A DNA stretch of 64,000 nt from Diaporthe sp. PMI_573 (GCA_021399435.1 JAJTUP010000001.1:2232001-2296000), one strand, 5' to 3'; positions 1 through 12,320 are shown, numbered from the stretch's first letter. The notes: generated by a model from the sequence alone, not told the origin. Numbers and translations are program-made.

Positions 1-809
1 CCAAGGTCGACGGCCCTCCGCCGCAGAGCCGGCACCCAGCCCACACCACCGGCCAGTCCATCCTCTTTCACCTGCCCAAGAGCAAGGGCGCCGAGCTGAA
101 GAAGCTGGCCGCCCCCGAGGACGGCACCTGGATCTCGACCTACGATGCCTTCTCAGCCTTCATCTGGCGCACCCTGAGCCGTGTCCGCGCCCCCGTCTTC
201 AACACCGACCTCTCCTCCAAGCTGTTCTGGGCCGAGGCCATCGACATGCGGCGGCGCATGGACGTCCCCGCGCGCATCCAGCACAACGTCATGTTCGCGG
301 CCCTGTCTCCCACCGCGCCTGTCGAGCAGCCCACCGCCGGCGAGGTAATCTCCGAGTGGCCGCTGTGGAGGGTGGCGCGCTACGTGCGGCAGCTGACCGA
401 CAGCGTCAAGGCCGACAGCCTCTCGCAGACACTCGACATGGTCGCCACCGTGCGCGACAAGACGAGCCTCAACATCCAGATCGACGCGAACCCCCCGCTG
501 TCCATCCTCCAGACGGACCACCGCGACGCAAAGATCACAGAGACCAACTGGGGCTTCGCCCGGCCCACCACCTACCGCCACGTCATCGACAACGTCGGCG
601 TCGGCGTCATCGTCATCTACCCGCCCCGTGACCCTTCGCCCGAGTCCGACGAGGGCCCCGAGTTCGCCATCTTCTACGAGAAGAGGCTGGCTCAGACCCT
701 CATAAACGATCCGGAGTGGAACAAGTACTTCGAATACCGCGGTGTTGATGCCGAGGATGCTTCGGCCGTCGTCCCTGAAGACGTCAAGCCCGTCCCGGTC
801 GCGGTGTAG
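1..809 (+). CDS. Acyltransferase, trichothecene 3-O-acetyltransferase-like (5' partial)
   Basis: The reading frame is open from base 3 to a TAG at 807-809, giving about 268 residues of the C-terminal half of a transferase-family (BAHD-like) acyl-CoA acyltransferase. The block WISTYDAFSAFIWR is typical of fungal trichothecene 3-O-acetyltransferase relatives, and NWGFARP sits where BAHD enzymes carry the structural DFGWG motif. The catalytic HxxxD motif should lie upstream of the window and cannot be checked. Family members move acetyl or other acyl groups from CoA onto hydroxyls of secondary metabolites or xenobiotics; the substrate here is unknown. No intron is needed in the visible part. It is convergent with the SnoaL-like gene, with about 270 bp between the two stop codons. 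Family membership is fairly secure; a trichothecene role is not implied. Confidence 0.8.
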   Translation, partial: KVDGPPPQSRHPAHTTGQSILFHLPKSKGAELKKLAAPEDGTWISTYDAFSAFIWRTLSRVRAPVFNTDLSSKLFWAEAIDMRRRMDVPARIQHNVMFAALSPTAPVEQPTAGEVISEWPLWRVARYVRQLTDSVKADSLSQTLDMVATVRDKTSLNIQIDANPPLSILQTDHRDAKITETNWGFARPTTYRHVIDNVGVGVIVIYPPRDPSPESDEGPEFAIFYEKRLAQTLINDPEWNKYFEYRGVDAEDASAVVPEDVKPVPVAV

Positions 810-1077
810 TTGCATATCTCATCAGCGATGTTACAAAAAGACAAATATAGAAAATATAAAATTCAAGTTCTAATAACCCCGCCAAGGGGCTTACATGATC
901 GGTTTGCGCATGTTGTGTTTGAGTGCTGTGATTCCGTTCTTACAAACTCAATGTGTCATGTTTGGCGTGATCATGTACTCTTCCACTGCGCTGTCAATCA
1001 GCATCTAGGACAAGCCCAAAGACTTGGTTGTGATGCTCCCCAATCATACTACTATGAGTCTGCATGTGCACGCAAGC

Positions 1078-1680
1078 TCAGTCGCGAACGATCCAATACA
1101 GCCTCTTGAACCACAGCTCTGCAAGAAACCAGTCATCGCCCTGGCGCTTCCAGACCTCGTGGTAATGACCTCCGCCAGTCCCATGGCCCTTAGGATCCGT
1201 GGTTCCCTTTGGGCCGGCGTGATAGATGACAGTAAAGATTGCCTTGACCTCGTCAGGAGCGGTCTGCTCGAGCTCGCCTGGTCCAACTGAGTGAATCTAG
1301 GATTGTGTTAGCAATTATATCTAGACGAAGACGGTGGGCGTTCCTGAGAGAGGCCGCGACGATCTGTTCTTCGTGCTTCTGCTCATGTGAAAGGCGCCCC
1401 TGGCCACCGCCCTTAGAGAGTCTCTACCAGATCCGAAGCCACCTACAACTTGCTGCGTCTCGAATGCCTTGGTGAAGGCAGCGCAGAAGGTCTCCAGGTT
1501 TTCCCAGGAATAGACGATGCCGTTTTCATTGATCACTTCGCCGTCTGGACCGGCGAACTTGAAGGTCGTGGTGGGAAGTGCGATCTTTTTAAACAGGTAG
1601 AATTGGTTTGTGTCAGCGAAGCGGCAGTACTGCGTCTTCTTGTGACGGATAATCTCCGCGACTTCAGGTGAGACCGCCAT
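1078..1680 (-). CDS. SnoaL-like (NTF2-fold) domain protein, two exons
   Basis: This is a 150-aa protein from two exons, 1680-1447 and 1296-1078. The intron has donor GTAGGT, a perfect TGCTAAC branch site and acceptor CCTAG, and the junction is phase 0. The product starts MAVSPEVAEIIRHKKTQYCR, continues through YSWENLETF, and ends GGGHYHEVWKR...LYWIVRD, the layout of small fungal SnoaL-like proteins of the NTF2-like fold. Relatives include polyketide cyclases, dehydratases and isomerases, and many proteins of unknown function. The length is normal for a one-domain protein. A single-exon reading through 1321 would lose the conserved HYHEVW block, so the spliced model is preferred. The ATG at 1680 gives a good N-terminus. 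Substrate unknown. Confidence 0.82.
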
Positions 1681-2510
1681 GTTCGAGGAGACAACCTATG
1701 TACGCTCCTGAGGTTGTTGAGAAAGTATTCGGGGTCAATATCAGAGAGGACAGGAAACGCAGACACGGGGCAGACGCTAGGAAGACGGCAGACCAGAACG
1801 GTATGTACCTGGTAGACGTCCTCACTTTCATAGATTCACATCGGACCATCCACGATACTTGTATTCGTATGTGTATGTTTTGCCAAGTGGTGGGATCAGT
1901 GTCTCCGACACTAAGCATTGCCGATTTGTGGGATCTATGTCTATCTGATTGGATCGACGTGAGCCATCCATCTCGTATGTCCAGGTGGATAAGTCTGCAA
2001 AGAGGCACATATGTGATGGGTCGGGAGGGGCATTTGCCGTTTCGATTCGAAGACTCCATCAACCAACTATCTAGCCAGTGTGCGAAAAGCCCTAGGGTGG
2101 GGATGTGAGTTTGGGGGGGGGGTGGTTCGGCGCAAAATCCGAAGATTCCCTAACCCTCAAGTTTTGGCGGCGCGCTCGACCGGGTGTCATCAGTGGTGGG
2201 CTGACAGGGGCTAACGAGGGACCACTCAAAGCTCGGCCAGAAAAGTGGCAGCGGTCGCGTCTTCTGAACCGCGTGCACTGTTCATTTGCATCATCGTCGC
2301 CCATCCAGACGACCTCCGTCCTGAACATTTCAAGGGCTGCCCGAGCTTACGGCCATTTCCAGACCAGCGTCACCCACCACTCGCGACACAGCCAAACTCT
2401 GTGATGACAGCTACTGGCGACATCTCGATTTTGCTACCCGCCATCTCTTGTCAGCCATAAGCGCGTTTGTTGTCGCCTGCACCTCAGCCACAATCAACGT
2501 TTTGCCCACA
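1681..2510. other. Divergent intergenic region
   Basis: This 830-bp stretch separates the divergent starts of the SnoaL-like gene and the PHD-finger gene, so it should hold both promoters. The only distinctive sequence is a run of G at about 2110-2119. The ORFs here are short and have no recognisable composition or domain. Confidence 0.6.
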
Positions 2511-5140
2511 ATGAGCTCGAGAAAGCGGTCTCTGCGCGAGGCCAACGTCGCACCTGCACACGAAAGCCAGGAGGAATCCTTGATCCACAAGCTGAGGAAC
2601 TCGTTCTACTTCGCAAATCTGTACCAATGGATCTGCATATTCGGCAAGGTGGTCAAGATTGATGACAGTCTCGACATCGAGGTGCGCGCCTCCGGCCTCC
2701 ATATGCCATGCCACCCCAGGAAATGCGATGCTGATGACCGACGCCATAGGAACTCGAGACAGAGTGTCTTAAGCATGGCTCGATGGCCCTGCAAGACATT
2801 GGCCTCTCTATGTTGAAGCACCTCTCGTCGCATCGCGGGCTGACGTACGTCCCCTGATCGCATCGGCTCCCTAGCCTGCGCTAACCTCGGTCAGACACGA
2901 GCTCTTCGACGAATATACACGACGACAATTCGTTGCAAAAATGCCCAATAAGAAGAACCCTTTCGGAGACGGGGAGGTCACTCAGAAATTTGCAGATTTT
3001 GATCTATTCAAAAAAGTCCGTCCGACCCCCACCACTCCCCGGTCCTTCGGCGCAATCTGACTTGTATGAATGGATGCAGCTACGCACGCTATGGCAGATG
3101 ACACAACTCATCATGATGAAACCAGAGAATATTCGACCAAACATGGACGAGCAACGAGTCGATGATCAGACGGGCTGGGTTTGTTCTTTTCTGGTGTCAC
3201 CTATCGAGGTTGCGCTTCAGCTGACGTGATCCCAGAGAATCGAGCCGTACGGCTGGGACCGCAAAGACCGCGAATACTACGTACTAGACGACAACCGAAT
3301 GTATCGTCTTGCGGCCGCGGCTCCTGCTGCGGCTCCTCCTAAGAAAAACTCCCAGAAGGCCAGAGCAGCAGCGCGAGCCGCCAAGCGCAGACGTCTTGTG
3401 GCGTCTGCAGATGATACAAGCAACAACGGCGATGAGGAGACGGCCAGCGTATCAGAAGTCAACGACCAACCCGATCATGCCGACGATGATCCCTTGGGCG
3501 GGGCTACGTGGGAATGCGTGGCCATCACCCTTGACGAAGTTCGCAGCTGTATTGAGCCGTTCAGAAAGGGAAAGGACCCCAACGAGAAAATCCTGCGGGA
3601 GCAGATTGAAGGGCACCTCGTGCCCATACTGGAGAAGCAAGAAGAGTCTCGGAAGCGAAAGATGATACAGCGAGAGAAGGAGCTCCTGAGTCTGCAGAAG
3701 ATGGCTCATGCGAAGAGATCAAGCCGCCTGGCCGGCAAAGCCGAGCAGCGCAGACACGAAGAGGTTGAGCGCGAAGAACACGAGAAGCGACAGGCGGAGG
3801 AAGCAGCTGCCCGCAAGGCTGAGGAGGAGAGGATCAAGATGGAGAAGGAGCGTGGCAGTCGGATGATGTCCAGAGAGCAGCGTGTTCGTGACCGCGAGGC
3901 CCGACGCATTCAGCACGAGGAAGAGCTGGCTCAGCTTTCAGAGGGAAGCAAGGGCCCTGAAGCCGGACGCCTGTCCGAGCGTCGCCTGAAGGCGGAAATC
4001 GAGAAAAATAAGCAGGCACTCAAGGAATTGGACGAGGAGGAAGAGGAGTGGACGTTCGACTGCGTCTGTGGCTTAAATGGACAAGTCGATGATGGCGAGC
4101 ACTCGGTTGCCTGCGAGAGATGCAATGTTTGGCTGCATAGCAAGTGTCTCGGCATCGATGAGGATGAAGCCGAGCGAGACGATTTCCACTTCATCTGCAG
4201 CCACTGCCAGCAGACCGAGCGAGAGAGGAAGGAGAGGCAACAGCATCAGAAGCACCCGCAAAAGATCAAGGTCAAAACCAAGGAGCCTACCCCGACTGCG
4301 TCAACGCCAGGCGCCAGGCCCATTTCTACGACGCCGATTCCGCTGCCGCAAATACCGGGTATGAAATCGAAGCAGTCTCCGCACGCCGGTGGAGCACAGC
4401 TGAACGGGGTGTCGTTGCCATCCGCCAGCGCTTCCACTATCGCGAAGCCTCCAGAGCCCTCCCCACAGAAGCACTCTTCGCCTCCAGCCGACAGCGCTAC
4501 TGCCACACAGACGTCTTCGACTGTGCTTCCTCAGCCGCCATGGGCGTTCCCTGCGCGGAAGATGTCGCTCAACGGTGTGGCGCACAACCCCTTTTCCTCA
4601 CCACATCCAAGTCTACTGCCTCCAGACCAGTCGCCCAACAAGTCTCGTGCCTACGGCAGCATATTCAACTCATCCAGCCCGGCGGCCCAGAAGGAGCTAG
4701 AGATGGAACCATCACTTGGTGATCGCCCGGTTCTACATCCGACCGCAAACGGTGCCGTGCCTAGTTCCGGGACGCCTTCGAAGGGGACAAAGGAGCCCTC
4801 AACTGTTTCCCCACAAAAGCCGTCACAGACTCCACTGAGCTCCGCGAGCAACTCAAAAGCCCTGGATCAAGTGCTGTCCTCCCCAACGTCAATGACAACG
4901 CCACGGCTGAGCCCTAGTCGCCCAGAGGACAGTGATCCCCTTCCGTCCTCCCGCGGCGGTCTGTCTCCTACAAAGAACTCGCCATCCTTGTCGGCCGTCA
5001 AGTCTAGCCCAGCAAATGCCCGGCTGCCACCTGTTGAAGCCCTGTCACCTTCGCCTCACCAGGTTGATTTGACGCCTCCTGTCAAGCATGACGGCGAGCC
5101 TGTTCGCCCCGTGTCGCAGCATGGCACGGAGACTTCGTGA
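2511..5140 (+). CDS. PHD-finger protein with DDT/WHIM-like N-terminus, putative chromatin factor
   Basis: Five exons (2511-2681, 2750-2844, 2895-3015, 3080-3178, 3236-5140) join in phase to give 796 aa. The N-terminal 160 residues contain NSFYFANLYQWICIF, LWQMTQLIMMKPENIR and IEPYGWDRKDREYYVLDDNR. The last resembles the WHIM-type motif of DDT-containing remodelling factors (ITC1/RSF1-like). A Lys/Glu-rich coiled coil (about residues 260-430) precedes a C4HC3 PHD finger at about 436-485 (CVCG...CERCNVWLHSKC...CSHC), a likely histone H3-tail reader. The C-terminal 300 residues are Ser/Pro-rich, repeat SPxK-like sites and look disordered. I infer a nuclear chromatin-complex subunit; the complex is not known. 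Donor 3 (GTCCGT) is weak, but the join restores the conserved LWQMTQ frame. Confidence 0.85.
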
Positions 5141-8100
5141 TTTTTGGTGGCTTTTGTGTGCCACACGCTAGTTTTCAAGCCCTGCCGTGCAGTCACCACC
5201 CCCCCCCCCCAAAAAAAAATAAGAGATTAGCATGCATGTTACGAGCTGGGTTGACAAATCGGCGCAAGTGAGGGACCTCTTATCTATTTTGTTCCATCGA
5301 GATGGGTACAGGTAGCAAGTGATCAGTGATGATTGGATAGCTTGTTGCGCCTCACGGTGTGATGGTGCTCGTGAAAATACTGAAGTGCCGATCCATAGCG
5401 CGGGACAGACAGGAGCATATCGAAGGCGAGGTTTCACACAAGTCATGGCGGGTTCAGGAAAGATACCAGTATAGAGGTCATGAAAACAGCACGAACTTAG
5501 ATTTAGACGGTAATGTCGCATCTGAATAAATAAATGAAGTAACCATGATATTAAGCCGGATCATGGTGCCAAGTCCAGCAATCTCAGCTCTCCACAAGTG
5601 AGAACCACACACCTGCCAATGCATATTTGTTCTATTCTGTTCCACGCCATATCATTCGCCTTCTCAGTGCCCAGGTGCTCACAAAACTCACTCCAAAGCG
5701 CTTCGCAAGTCTTGGTCATCTCGGAATGTGCTTTTGAACATGTACGGCTCGACGGATGAAGCGCCCTTGACTCGCACATGCGTAACAACATCAACAGAGC
5801 AAAACGACATGCCCTCACCGTCAAGGCTTCATGGCCGCCAAACTTTCACAATAATTACAACATGCCAAGGCACCGCGTCAAAGGTCGGCCGTAGTCAGCC
5901 TGTCAGCTTGTTCAGTCACTCACCCAATCTGTCCATTTTTGTGTCCATCTAACCCCCAAGCCACATCGAGCCGGCGCCGGGATCTGGACGGGATCTCTCA
6001 TCTTGGTGATCGACGGCGGCCAGCCACTACACGAGAGCTACCTAGCTCATCCGTGCCATGAGAACAGCCTCTTCGACCACATAGTTGACTTCACTCGTTT
6101 CCCTCCCACCCCATGCTTACAAATCGAACCCTTCCATGATATCAGTGATTCTCGGCTCAAGAGTTTCCCCGGGCATGGTGCCTATCTCTACCCTCCCACC
6201 TCTCACAGCCTTGGATCGTACGCCTCCTATTTTCCACTGGGCCAGGCGGGCAGGCAGTGAGCGAATGGCGCAAAGACACGTGGGAATCCGCCCATCACCC
6301 TCTGCGGCACACCCCTCTCATCTCAGATGCAATCACCACATGGACAGACAAAGAGGTGACAGGTGAAACTCTTCACATCAGGTGACAGCTCTCACCGACT
6401 GCCGTCAGGCTCATCATTCTCCTGCTGTCACCGACTGTCATAATTATAAGGAGGCGCCGCCACCACCATGGCCAGAATCACCGGGCGTCGGCATTGCAGA
6501 GAGCCATGTCCCTGCCGTGGAGATCATCGGTCATGAAGTAAAAGATGGCAATCTGCAAATGAGATAGCTGTGGACCCGCCTCGAAAGTTTCCGTCCTCCT
6601 TCCCGCCCAGCGTTTCCATGTGATGATGTGATGTGATGGTCAGATGAGCCATGTTCTTTTGTAGCGCCCGACTCAACTCTGTACATCCCAGGCTACGAGG
6701 AGGTAGCTCCTCAATCTCAAGCAATCTCAAGTGTTATTTCGGGCGGACGGTGCGAACGGCCTCGATCATCGGATTAGTAACTTGGGGGTTTAGATAGATA
6801 GATACGAGATATACAATCCCGAAAGGGACATTGCACGACATCGCGAGTAGTCTCATTAGGGACGGACAGTCTCGCTGTCTAACTCGAGTGCGCGGCCGGA
6901 CCCACGATGACCAGCTAGGCACGGCGAGGACCATAGGAAAGAAGACTACAAGGTCACGGGCCGGAGCTGACAGCTGACGAAAATGGGTTGGCGGGGTGGG
7001 CAGAAGAGAAAGTGCTCCTACCCCGTGAGCGAGTGCTTGGACCCGTGGGTTAGGCAGTGTAGGTCAGCCCAACTCACCGAGAGAGAGGCCATTCCAGACC
7101 CACACGCGATGTGACTCGTCAGAGAGCTCATACTTAGCCGTGGACACACGCCCGCGCGGTACGAACCGTTGGTCAGAGCGCATGCAGGAGGCTGGAGACT
7201 GAGCTGAGACAGTTGGGACGCGGACATGTGCGGCGAACGCCTGGGGGAGAGACACAGGCAAGGCGGGCAGGGGATGGGGGCTTGGAAGCAACAGGAGAGA
7301 CATCTTTAGTCCACGTTATGTTGGTCAGAGCGTGGTGATCATGGTGATGCGTTTGTGATGGGCTGGATGCCCGGGGGTTGGTCTCGAGGTGTGTGTGGAA
7401 CCACATCGGGGTTAATTGGGTTAGTTGTGAGACAACAAGCCAGCTAGACAAGCGGTTGAGGCGGCTATGTTTTGTCTAGCCGACGGGGGACAGACGGTAC
7501 GGGAAGCAACCAGAGACGAAGCAGCGAACACACCGTAATGGCCCGTCGCAGTCGAGAAGTGATCATAGATTTCTTTAGCCGCAGAGATAGCTCCAGAGCC
7601 ATCTCGCGGCCCATCTCGACAATCTTTGATCGTCTTGTCGTTAGGGGCCTTTGATATTAGCTAGTGACGGCGGTGATGGAAAATGTTGTACGAGAGCCTT
7701 TGACGCTCGCTCGCTTGACACGATCGACGTTGTTCTGTGACCCAGAGCGCATCCTTTGAAGGCCTCTTTATCCTGAGATGAAAGCAAAGCACGCATGTAT
7801 AAAGATCCAGGGCAATCAACTGTGAGGTCCGTCTGGGACATCGCGAGAAGACGTAGAACCACCACCACACCGGCAATTCTGCAACTAACAGCAGCAACAG
7901 CAGCAACAGCAGCAGCGGTGATGCATTCCAAGTACAGCCATAGGAGAGAGGCACCTGCACATCGCCTGCAGGGACCTGTGCCATCCGTTCTCCGGCCTAA
8001 TCCAAGATTGGACTGAAGCAAAGATGGCGATGGACTCAACCAACGCCATGATAGGCAACTTACCTCGCCTTACCTGCCCTACTGCCCGCATCGGCGCCTC

Positions 8101-10540
8101 CCGTGTGAGTGCGAGCACTTTTCAAGTCTGCCCGAGCATGATGAATCAGTCAGTCAGTCTCCTCCTCCCGCGTCCCTCCCACGTCCCTCCCCGCCACTAC
8201 CGTGGTAGGCTCCTCCTGCTCCTCCTCCGTTCTGTGCGACTGCTGTTCAAACAGACTGGCGCTAATGCAGCCACCCGTTAAGGTGCACAGGGATCCAGCT
8301 GTTTGGTCCAGCCCAACAGTGGCCATCTGCAGGTCCAGGCCGCAGCTTGCAGCTGAGCGAACACCACTCCATGGAGGATGCATCAGCGAAACAACTTCCC
8401 AAACCACCATAGCACAGCAGCCCGTGCGGACTAGCCTGACACTTGACAGCCTTGTGCCGCTCGCCTTTCCGAAGCGGTAGGGAGATGGAGCTGCCAAGGA
8501 AGCGATAAGGCGGATGTCGCGGCGGAACTGTGGATCGGATGGGAGGAAAGCGACGGCGCACTCCCGGACCGCATTTAGGAGAACCAGACCGTTGCGATTA
8601 GCTCACGGCCCCCTGATCTCAAAGGAATGCGGGAGAGCCTCGCGTGTGCGGCCAATCACAGGCCAAGTACGTTTCCGGCAACCAACCAGGTGCCACGATA
8701 GCTCATTCCAACGGACGACACTGAGCAAAAGACAAGTTGCGGTTGTCTCAGGTACCATCTGCAGCCAGGCAACGCTGTTCAGGTACCGCACGCCTGGCTC
8801 TCCTCTTCTTCGGCGGGGGAGATGCCGGGCTGTTGTTGGTGCTGACGCGAGTTGAGCCTGACCCGGAATGGAAAAGATGAGAATGGCAACGAGCTTGCTC
8901 AGGTGGTTACACCCGCGCCTCAAGGACCAACTCGAGTCTTGCCCACCCTCCCAATCCCCCATCACCTGGTCTAGGTCGACGGGGAATCGGATCAGTTGAT
9001 CCAATAGCCGACGCTTGCCTCGGAGGGTCTCACGGCTGGGCGCGCGAACAGGTGGAGCGAGCAGCAGTATTGCCCATGCCCATGCCCGCGACCAAGCACA
9101 TGCTCATGTCCATGCCCGAACTTGCTACCCAAGTACAAACTGGAACCAGTTGACCGTGTGTTGTTTGCAGGAGATAGATCCAACGCCCTCCACTCCACTC
9201 CAGTTGGCCCGTCCAGGTGCAAGTGTCGCCTAGCTGGCTCCGGCCGACGAGGCGAGTGGCGCGGCCGTTTGGAGGTGTCCCCGGCCTGGACTTACTGAGC
9301 CGGAAAGCACTCTGCCAATTGCATCGTGACAGGACGGAATCTCGACCGCACAGGTGAGCTCCAGAGATGGGGGTTCCCCAGCTGTCAGCCCGCAGACGGT
9401 CAAAAGTACAAAGTCTGCCGCTGAGGGATGTCGAGCCCAGCTCTTTTGGCGTGGTGTGCGCCTCGGGTGCCCGTTAGCAGGATGCGTCCGTGGGCAAAGA
9501 GCTAAAGCCCAGCCGAATGCGGTAATGGGCAGCACCGCTACCAGCACATGGCCTTCCAAACGTCCCGCCCACCGGAGGCGATTCAAACCGCGTGAATATA
9601 CATACACAGGTTCCCTCAATCTTGCCAAATCCCCCCCTTCCCAATTAGAAAATTCCTTTCTTCCAAAGGATTGCCCCTGACAACAAAGGCAACACGGAGT
9701 GTCCTTTGCCTTTGCCAGAACACCCTGGCTGTGTCCCATGTCCGGATTTCGCAAAAGACGAACAAAGAACCAAAAATAACCCGCCAGCCTTGCGGGACAT
9801 AGCCAAGGCAGCACTCGTCTACTAGGACAGGCTTGTAGGAGGAAGCATCCGCTGTCCTTGTGGAGCAAATCTTGTTCTGCCGACCTCATCATCAGAAGAA
9901 AGGCGGTATACCCCTGCCCACCCGGCTTGTTGCAACAGGTTCGTACCAAACATTTGAAGCCGCATGCTGCTGCCGCCGATACTTCTGCTGCTTCTACTTT
10001 CCATTCTGCCAGTCATCGACGAGAGACAAACCAACTCCTGACCATTTCTCAGCCGCACACAAGACACAAGAAGAAGATCCACTAGGATAGCGTAGCAAAT
10101 ACACCCTGCTGCAGCACTTGCCACAAAACCTAGGAATCAGACAAGTCAGTCAGTAGAGAGCTTCCAGAAGACCTGGCGTCTCGGACTGTTTAAGAATTTA
10201 CCCCCTGCCATCAAGCCCTACCCAAGTGCCCCCGGGTCTGAGCACTCTTCAGGGCCGTCAGCCTGAACTTGGACCGAGCTTTCAACAGGTTTATCAACCA
10301 AGGCTCGCGTCGTCTCAATTCTTTCAGGGAGGTGAGAGGAGAGGGGGTCTAGAAGGCAAGCGTGCAAGCGAGCCACTGTCAACCAGCCCTTGAAGACCGG
10401 TCTGAACCCGTTCCCCCTACCTTGCAGTATCCCAAATCCCCGGTCTCACAGCCTGAGGCTCCCAGGCCTGCCAGGCCATTCATTCCCCTTAAGAAGAACT
10501 GGGATCGGCCTCAGCCACTGCCACTGCAGCTGCCGCCAAT
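5141..10540. other. 5.4-kb region without a convincing gene
   Basis: This covers the 3' UTR of the PHD gene and everything upstream of the HMG-box gene, both on the plus strand. AATAAATAAA at 5525-5534, about 385 nt after the stop, is a candidate polyadenylation element. A C/A homopolymer tract lies at about 5200-5219. ORFs in six frames are short, mutually inconsistent and low in complexity; the longest (9230-9949, minus strand, 239 codons) has no domain and a Ser/Cys/Pro composition typical of antisense noise. I see no tRNA-like or rRNA-like sequence. A long regulatory or leader region for the HMG gene is the simplest reading. Confidence 0.5.
7889..7916. repeat. Imperfect CAGCAA/CAG microsatellite
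   Basis: CAG and CAA triplets repeat for 28 bp (cagcagcaacagcagcaaca and on) inside gene-free DNA. No surrounding coding frame is supported, so this is probably a non-coding simple repeat rather than a polyQ tract. Confidence 0.75.
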
Positions 10541-12320
10541 ATGATTCAATCTGAGAAGTCACCCGACGCGATGGGGACCATGCCCCTCTCCCCCAACTCG
10601 GTGGACGGCCAGCTTCCACACGGATTCTGTGAATTGGTACAACACAACAACTCGGAGGAATTCCCACGCGAGCAGAATTCAACAGAACCTGCAAGTGTTC
10701 ACAGCTCCTCTTACCCACCGTCGAGGCTCTCAACTCCTGGGCCACAAGCGGGGATGAGTCCCCACATTGAACAACCCGGTGTGCATCAATACGCTCCTCA
10801 AGGGACGTACAATCCGCAATTTTTCCACCCGACGTATGGACATGACGGCAGTGCCTACCCTTCACTGCCCGACGAGTCGGTAAGCTAAAAGGGCGGCCGA
10901 GTCGCATGGCGCAGTGATTAACAGGAGTCAGGTACAACCAGGATACACAACCCCAGCATCCTCCCCATCGCAACGGTCTGACGTGATAAGCCTGCGAAAT
11001 GGAGCCGTACCGAGATCCTCCAGCATGCGCCCGATCGCGTCCAAAAGTCGCTCAGATAGGCCGCCGACCAAGAAGGCGCGCGCCAAGGCAGCCAGGAAGA
11101 CACCCAAGATCACCACGCCACTCAGCGAGTCGACGAAACACTTGAGCGTGCCCATGATCGACATCGAGGCGTATGTGACCCGGTCGGAAGCCGAACGAAA
11201 GGTCGAGGTCGAAACCAGCAAGACTCCAGGCAAGATCAAGCGTCCCATGAATGCCTTTATGCTGTACCGAAAAGCATACCAGGGCCGGACCAAAGAGCAC
11301 TGCACACAAAACAACCACCAACTGGTGTCGCAGGTTTGCGGTGACAGCTGGCCACTGGAGCCCGAACACATCCGGAACCAGTTCACCGAATGGGCCAGGA
11401 TCGAGCGCGAGAATCACGCAAAGACTTGGCCGGAGTACAAGTTTGCCCCGAAAAAGCCAAAAGACCTGAAGCGAAAGATCGAGGAAGAGGAGGGGGAGGA
11501 CGAGCAGCCTCTCGAGGATTACGACCACGAAACGGGTCGGGTGATCAAGAGATCGCGCTCGAACCGGACCACGCCTGTGCCGGACGCGGAACATGTGTAC
11601 GGACAGCAGGCGCCATACTACACGCAGTACTCGCCGCAGCAGTCTGGGATGATGATGGCGGGGCGCGGGCAGGTGCAAATGTCGGCGTACGAGTGGAGCA
11701 ACCCAAATAAGCCCATGCCAGCGCCATACAACCACATGTCCATACAGCAACCGACGCATTACTTGTCGTCGCAGGCCATGCCCTCCCGACACTCCCAGCT
11801 GAGGGGCTTTGGGGTGGAGGACGTCGCGTTCCACAAGACGGCTGCACCAGGAAACCCATACCACTCACCACAGCAGAGCATGATAGATCAGTACGGCCCG
11901 GCGTCGCATTCGCAACAACCAATGGAGCAGAAAGCTCATGCTGACCAGTTGTTCAGCAACGTTTCGTACACCCAATTCGAGAACCCGTTCGACCAAGAAC
12001 AATTCAACATGTTGTATCAGAATGCGGGCGAGGGCGCGTTCGACCAGAACAACCCGCTTCTTCTGCAACCAAACTCGATCGAAAGCTTCATGGAGAGCCA
12101 CGGAGGCCAGGTGACGAGCGAGGGTTTTGGTGTTGGCGGCACTGCTGCCAACTTCGACGGGCAGCTGGAGGGACAGTTGCGTGACCTGTTGACGTCGACG
12201 AGCACCGAGGATTGGCACATCCAGCCAGTGTCTGAGGCGCAGTCTGACAGTCAGTTTGATGTGAATTGGGCGGGGCCCCTAGACCCTTCGCTGTCCGAGC
12301 CGTACAATGCGCAGGACTGA
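10541..12320 (+). CDS. HMG-box (MATA_HMG type) transcription factor, FMF-1/Ste11-like candidate
   Basis: Two exons, 10541-10879 and 10932-12320, give 575 aa. The 52-bp intron starts GTAAGC and must end at GAGTCAG (10931), because the earlier AACAG acceptor breaks the frame. An HMG box lies at about residues 214-285 (IKRPMNAFMLYRKAY ... NHQLVSQVCGDSW ... ER.NH...WPEYKFAP.KP). That is the sequence-specific mating-type/Ste11 class rather than the HMGB class. Basic Lys/Arg-rich patches flank it (about residues 150-190 and 285-330) and could be nuclear localisation signals. The rest is Gln/Pro/Ser-rich and probably activating. In Sordariomycetes this class includes FMF-1/PaHMG5-like regulators of mating and fruiting. 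I infer that relation from the box only; a phylogeny would be needed to assign orthology. Confidence 0.82.

Noticed and set aside
153..815. 220-codon minus-strand ORF over the acyltransferase
   Set aside because: It is the antisense shadow of a GC-rich coding exon; its Asp/Val/Gly-rich product mirrors the codon bias of the sense strand.
9230..9949. 239-codon minus-strand ORF upstream of the HMG-box gene
   Set aside because: No domain, signal peptide or splice-linked continuation, and a mixed composition. Frames on both strands are open here, as expected of GC-rich non-coding DNA.
10880..10931. HMG-box intron ending at the first acceptor (AACAG, 10924)
   Set aside because: It puts exon 2 out of frame; the GAGTCAG acceptor at 10931 keeps the frame through the HMG box.
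10905..10960. tRNA-like A-box (TGGCGCAGTGATTAAC) near the HMG-box intron
   Set aside because: No B-box (GGTTCRANNCC) follows at 30-60 bp and no acceptor stem can be formed; it lies across an intron acceptor of a real gene.
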